Of a stretch of DNA of 8,675 nucleotides, positions 6,565 to 8,675 are shown one piece after another; within the stretch, counting starts at the first letter, position 1; every line of letters begins with the position of its first letter. The stretch lies in assembly GCA_003387805.1 (NCBI GenBank), contig QGSR01000069.1:1-8675 (forward strand). Direction: 5' to 3'. The position numbers were made by a program, and so were the translations under genes. Under the pieces are notes generated by a model, which worked only from the letters and a program-made list of their open reading frames with translations, ran no database searches and had not been told where the DNA came from. The DNA comes from Bacillota bacterium (GTDB lineage Bacteria > Bacillota > Limnochordia > Limnochordales > ZCTH02-B6).

Positions 6565-7197
6565 CTAATCCCGGGGCCAAACCCGGTACGGCGCCAGAGC
6601 GCGGGGCGGACCCAGCAGCTCTTTGAGGGCGAAAGCCGCCTGCCACGGGTGCCCTTGGTCGACCATGGCCTGAATGGGCGCGGGCAGCGCCGCGGGAGCC
6701 GCCTCCTTTTCCGCCGGCCGGGGCTGGGCCGCCGCCGGCAGCGGCCTCCGAAGCGGCTCTTCGGCCTCCAGCGCCGCCCAATCGGCGTCCTCCAGGTCGA
6801 AGGCGGCATCCCAGTCATCCTCTGCCGCCGACTCCCAGCCGGGCCGCAGCGTCGAGGGGCCCACCGACGGCGGGCGCAGCGTCGTGCGGGCCGGTTCCGG
6901 CGTGGGCGCCCCGGGCGCCGCGGGACGGCGCTGCGCGACGGGCGGGGCCGCGGAAGGCGCGGGGGCGGGCGCCGGGGCTGTTTCCGGGGCGCGCCGTCCG
7001 GGACGCGGCGCTTCTTCCGGCTCCCATACCTGTGCTTCGCGCAGCCTGCGCTCCAGCTCCTCCATGTCCAGCACCTCGGGCCCGGCCTCGCGTCCAGGCC
7101 CGGGGCCGCGACCGCGCACGCCGCGCAATACCCCGCTCAGGATAGAGAGCAGGATGTATAAACCAAACAATGCGCCGATCAGTTCGTCGAATTCCAC
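6565..7197 (-). CDS. Unrecognised single-pass membrane protein with Pro/Ala-rich linker
   Basis: I do not recognise this 210-residue protein. It occupies the position of yqfB between floA and yqfC but does not look like that short protein. In order it has an N-terminal hydrophobic helix (about 7-27) followed by Arg/Gly, probably a membrane anchor with the rest in the cytoplasm; a charged helix around LDMEELERRLREAQVWEPEE (43-62); a long Pro/Ala/Arg-rich disordered linker (63-120); an acidic Trp-containing patch near 126-147; a second Pro/Ala-rich stretch; and a compact C-terminal motif HPWQAAFALKELLGPPRALA (183-202). The GTG start at 7197..7195 is well supported by GGAGGTGA at 7204..7211, with 9 nt between the GGAGG core and the GTG. 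Third positions are strongly G/C as in its neighbours, supporting real coding. It could be a FloA-associated or sporulation-linked factor, but that is a guess from position only. Confidence 0.8.
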   Translation of the reverse strand: MEFDELIGALFGLYILLSILSGVLRGVRGRGPGPGREAGPEVLDMEELERRLREAQVWEPEEAPRPGRRAPETAPAPAPAPSAAPPVAQRRPAAPGAPTPEPARTTLRPPSVGPSTLRPGWESAAEDDWDAAFDLEDADWAALEAEEPLRRPLPAAAQPRPAEKEAAPAALPAPIQAMVDQGHPWQAAFALKELLGPPRALAPYRVWPRD

Positions 7198-7266
7198 GGC
7201 CCATCACCTCCGGACCCGCCGGCGCGCCCTGCGGCGCCCGCACGGGGCCGCTGCGCCGCGGGGGCG

Positions 7267-8271
7267 CTACCGCGGCCGCTTGCCCTCGGGTTCGTCCTCG
7301 GGCCGCTTGCCCGCCTCGCCGATGGCCCGGCGCATCTCCGTGTCGGCCATGATGTTGCGCATGGCGTAGTAGTCCATGACGCCCAGCTTGCCTTCGCGCA
7401 GCGCCTGGGCCAGCGCCTTGGGCACCTCGGCCTCGGCCTCCACCACCCGCGCCCGCATCTCTTCCACCATGGCCCGCATTTCCTGCTCGCGCGCCAGGGC
7501 CGCGAAGCGCCGCTCGGCCGCCTTGGCCTGGGCGATGTTCTTGTCCGCCTCGGCCTGGTCGATCTGCAGCTGCGCGCCGATGTTGCGGCCTACGTCCACG
7601 TCCGCGATGTCGATGGACAAAATTTCGTACGCGGTGCCCGCGTCGAGGCCCTTCTCCAGCACCGTCTTGGAAATGCGGTCGGGATTTTCCAGCACTTCCT
7701 CGTGGCTCTCGGACGAACCGACGGTGGTGACGATGCCTTCGCCGACGCGCGCGACGATGGTCTCTTCGCCCGCGCCGCCGACGAGCCGCTGAATATTGGC
7801 CCGCACCGTCACCCGGGCTTTGACCTTCAGCTCGATGCCGTTTTTGGCCACGGCCGAGATGACCGGCGTTTCGATGACCCGCGGGTTGACGCTGACCTGC
7901 ACCGCCTCCAGCACGTTGCGGCCGGCCAGATCGATAGCCGCCGCCCGCTCGAAGGACAAGTCGATCTGCGCCCGGTGGGCCGCGATGAGAGCGTCCACCA
8001 CCCGGTCCACGTTGCCGCCCGCCAGGTAGTGGGCTTCAAGCTTGTCGATGGACACGTCCATGCCGGCCTTTTCCGCCTTGATGAGCGGCATCACGATGCG
8101 ATGGGGCGGCACCCGGCGCAGCCGCATGCCGACCAGGGTCCAGATGGGCACCTTCACCCCGGCCGCCCAGGCCGAAATCCACAATCCCACCGGGATGAAG
8201 TTGAAAAACAGAACGACGAACAGAATGACGAGCACCAAAAGGATCAAACCCGTAAAACCCGCCAAATCCAC
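7267..8271 (-). CDS. floA: Flotillin-like protein FloA (YqfA)
   Basis: FloA is a flotillin-type scaffold that assembles into functional membrane microdomains at the inner face of the membrane. The 334 residues match the usual 330 or so. Seen are an N-terminal hydrophobic hairpin (about 6-38) without a signal peptide, an SPFH/band-7 region starting near [20 protein letters not shown] (41-60), the segment [20 protein letters not shown] (73-92), a long charged, coiled-coil-like helix (about 238-290) rich in Ala, Glu and Arg, and the family's C-terminal block [20 protein letters not shown] (294-313). The start is GTG at 8271..8269, with AAGGAGG at 8280..8286 and 8 nt spacing, a very strong ribosome binding site. 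The preceding gene encodes an NfeD-type partner, the standard pairing. The last dozen residues form a charged tail with a repeated GKRP. The gene is complete. Confidence 0.96.
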   Translation of the reverse strand: MDLAGFTGLILLVLVILFVVLFFNFIPVGLWISAWAAGVKVPIWTLVGMRLRRVPPHRIVMPLIKAEKAGMDVSIDKLEAHYLAGGNVDRVVDALIAAHRAQIDLSFERAAAIDLAGRNVLEAVQVSVNPRVIETPVISAVAKNGIELKVKARVTVRANIQRLVGGAGEETIVARVGEGIVTTVGSSESHEEVLENPDRISKTVLEKGLDAGTAYEILSIDIADVDVGRNIGAQLQIDQAEADKNIAQAKAAERRFAALAREQEMRAMVEEMRARVVEAEAEVPKALAQALREGKLGVMDYYAMRNIMADTEMRRAIGEAGKRPEDEPEGKRPR

Positions 8272-8279
8272 GTGCGTCC

Positions 8280-8286
8280 CCTCCTT
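8280..8286 (-). promoter_or_regulatory. Strong Shine-Dalgarno of floA
   Basis: The minus strand reads AAGGAGG followed by 8 nt and then the GTG at 8271. It fixes the start of floA at GTG rather than at a downstream ATG. Confidence 0.85.
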
Positions 8287-8320
8287 TTTCTCGCCCCCGG
8301 GCGCGTGGGCCGCTCACCGC

Positions 8321-8346
8321 GGCGCGGGGTACGGCACTCCCGCGCC
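8321..8346 (-). repeat. GC-only inverted repeat in the nfeD-floA gap
   Basis: A perfect 8-bp inverted repeat (GGCGCGGG / CCCGCGCC) with a 10-nt loop lies 10 nt past the nfeD stop. No run of T follows on the minus strand, so it is not a standard intrinsic terminator. It could damp or protect the transcript between nfeD and floA, or be chance in GC-rich DNA. Confidence 0.35.
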
Positions 8347-8355
8347 CGGTCCTCG

Positions 8356-8675
8356 TCACGGCGCAGCCGGCGGCTCGCCGTCCTTTTCCCCGCCGGGCGC
8401 CCCTTCGCCCGGCGGCCCGTCCTGGCGGTCTTCCTTGCCTACGCCTTCCGGTCCGCCCGGCCCGTCCGGAATTTGCCGGACCGTGACGCGCGTGCCGACG
8501 ACCCGCACGATCTCCACCGCGGCGCCCGGCTCGATGAACGCGCCGTCCGAGACGGCTTCGATGCGGCAGGGGCCGATCTCCACGGGGCCGGCCGGCCGCA
8601 GCGGCGACAACGCCCGCCCGGCCGCCCCCGCCGTGATCACCGGGGCCTCCGGGGTGGCCCGCCCCAAGCCCGGAG
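8356..8675 (-). CDS. NfeD-like protein, C-terminal part (5'-truncated)
   Basis: The frame is open at the right window edge, so the start lies outside. A TTG at 8667 could be read as a start, but the reading frame continues above it and the family has membrane helices upstream, so this is almost certainly a fragment. About 106 residues are seen. They contain the NfeD C-terminal OB-fold: AGRALSPLRPAGPVEIGPCR, then a FIEPGAAVEIVRVVGTRVTV stretch. NfeD proteins are flotillin partners with an OB-fold on a membrane anchor, and they are encoded beside floA (YqeZ in Bacillus). After the OB-fold there is a hydrophilic Gly/Pro/Glu-rich tail of about 35 residues with no recognised domain. Whether an N-terminal ClpP-like protease domain (long NfeD form) exists cannot be seen here. 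Confidence 0.88.
   Translation of the reverse strand, partial: PGLGRATPEAPVITAGAAGRALSPLRPAGPVEIGPCRIEAVSDGAFIEPGAAVEIVRVVGTRVTVRQIPDGPGGPEGVGKEDRQDGPPGEGAPGGEKDGEPPAAP

Noticed and set aside
1116..6568. Three very long plus-strand open frames (1116-2894, 2884-5205, 4331-6568)
   Set aside because: They lie antisense to well-identified genes, their products are Arg/His/Ala/Ser-rich with no recognisable domain, and long stop-free antisense frames are expected in GC-rich DNA.
7231..7259. Inverted repeat GCGGCGC / GCGCCGC in the gap after floA, considered as a terminator
   Set aside because: Only 7 bp with a 15-nt loop and no T-run follows; such repeats are common by chance at this base composition.
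8356..8667. A complete 103-residue NfeD gene starting at TTG 8667
   Set aside because: The frame is open to the window edge, and the expected membrane helices of the family are missing from the visible part, so it is better read as the end of a longer gene.

Overview
The window looks like chromosomal core DNA of a high-GC (roughly 70% by eye), endospore-forming member of the Bacillota. The reasons are the presence of YqfC and YqfD, which are restricted to spore formers, the floA/nfeD pair, strong AAGGAGG-type ribosome binding sites, and frequent GTG/TTG starts. I cannot name the genus. Candidate lineages are high-GC groups such as Symbiobacteriia, Thermaerobacteria or Limnochordia, which is inference from composition and gene content only.

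Every convincing gene lies on the minus strand, so the transcriptional order runs from the right edge to the left: nfeD/yqeZ-like (5'-truncated), floA (GTG start), an unrecognised single-pass membrane protein in the slot held by yqfB in Bacillus, yqfC (GTG), yqfD (TTG), pgpH/yqfF (ATG), ybeY (ATG), dgkA (GTG) continuing without a stop into cdd (internal GTG), era (ATG), and queA (3'-truncated). The upstream half (nfeD to yqfC) has short gaps of 69-84 nt. From yqfC onward the genes are packed, with gaps of 7-28 nt or start/stop overlaps (TAATG, GTGA, ATGA), which suggests translational coupling. There is no RNA gene, mobile element, CRISPR array or convincing intrinsic terminator, and no gene-free stretch longer than 100 nt.

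The genes fall into functional groups. NfeD and FloA form membrane microdomains. YqfC and YqfD are mother-cell sporulation proteins. PgpH degrades the second messenger c-di-AMP. YbeY and Era mature 16S rRNA and the 30S subunit. The DgkA-type protein recycles undecaprenol or phosphorylates diacylglycerol, Cdd salvages cytidine, and QueA makes the queuosine precursor in tRNA.

This is a conserved neighbourhood and I see no wholly new system. What departs from the familiar order is: (1) dgkA and cdd share one uninterrupted reading frame, yet a near-perfect Shine-Dalgarno sequence is written into the junction through the codons AGG-AGG; (2) phoH is absent between yqfD and pgpH; (3) queA, not recO, follows era with an ATGA overlap; (4) YqfD appears shortened; (5) an unrecognised protein sits between floA and yqfC; (6) a perfect extended -10 element (TGTTATAAT) lies near the start of yqfD and could drive the housekeeping genes separately from the sporulation pair.
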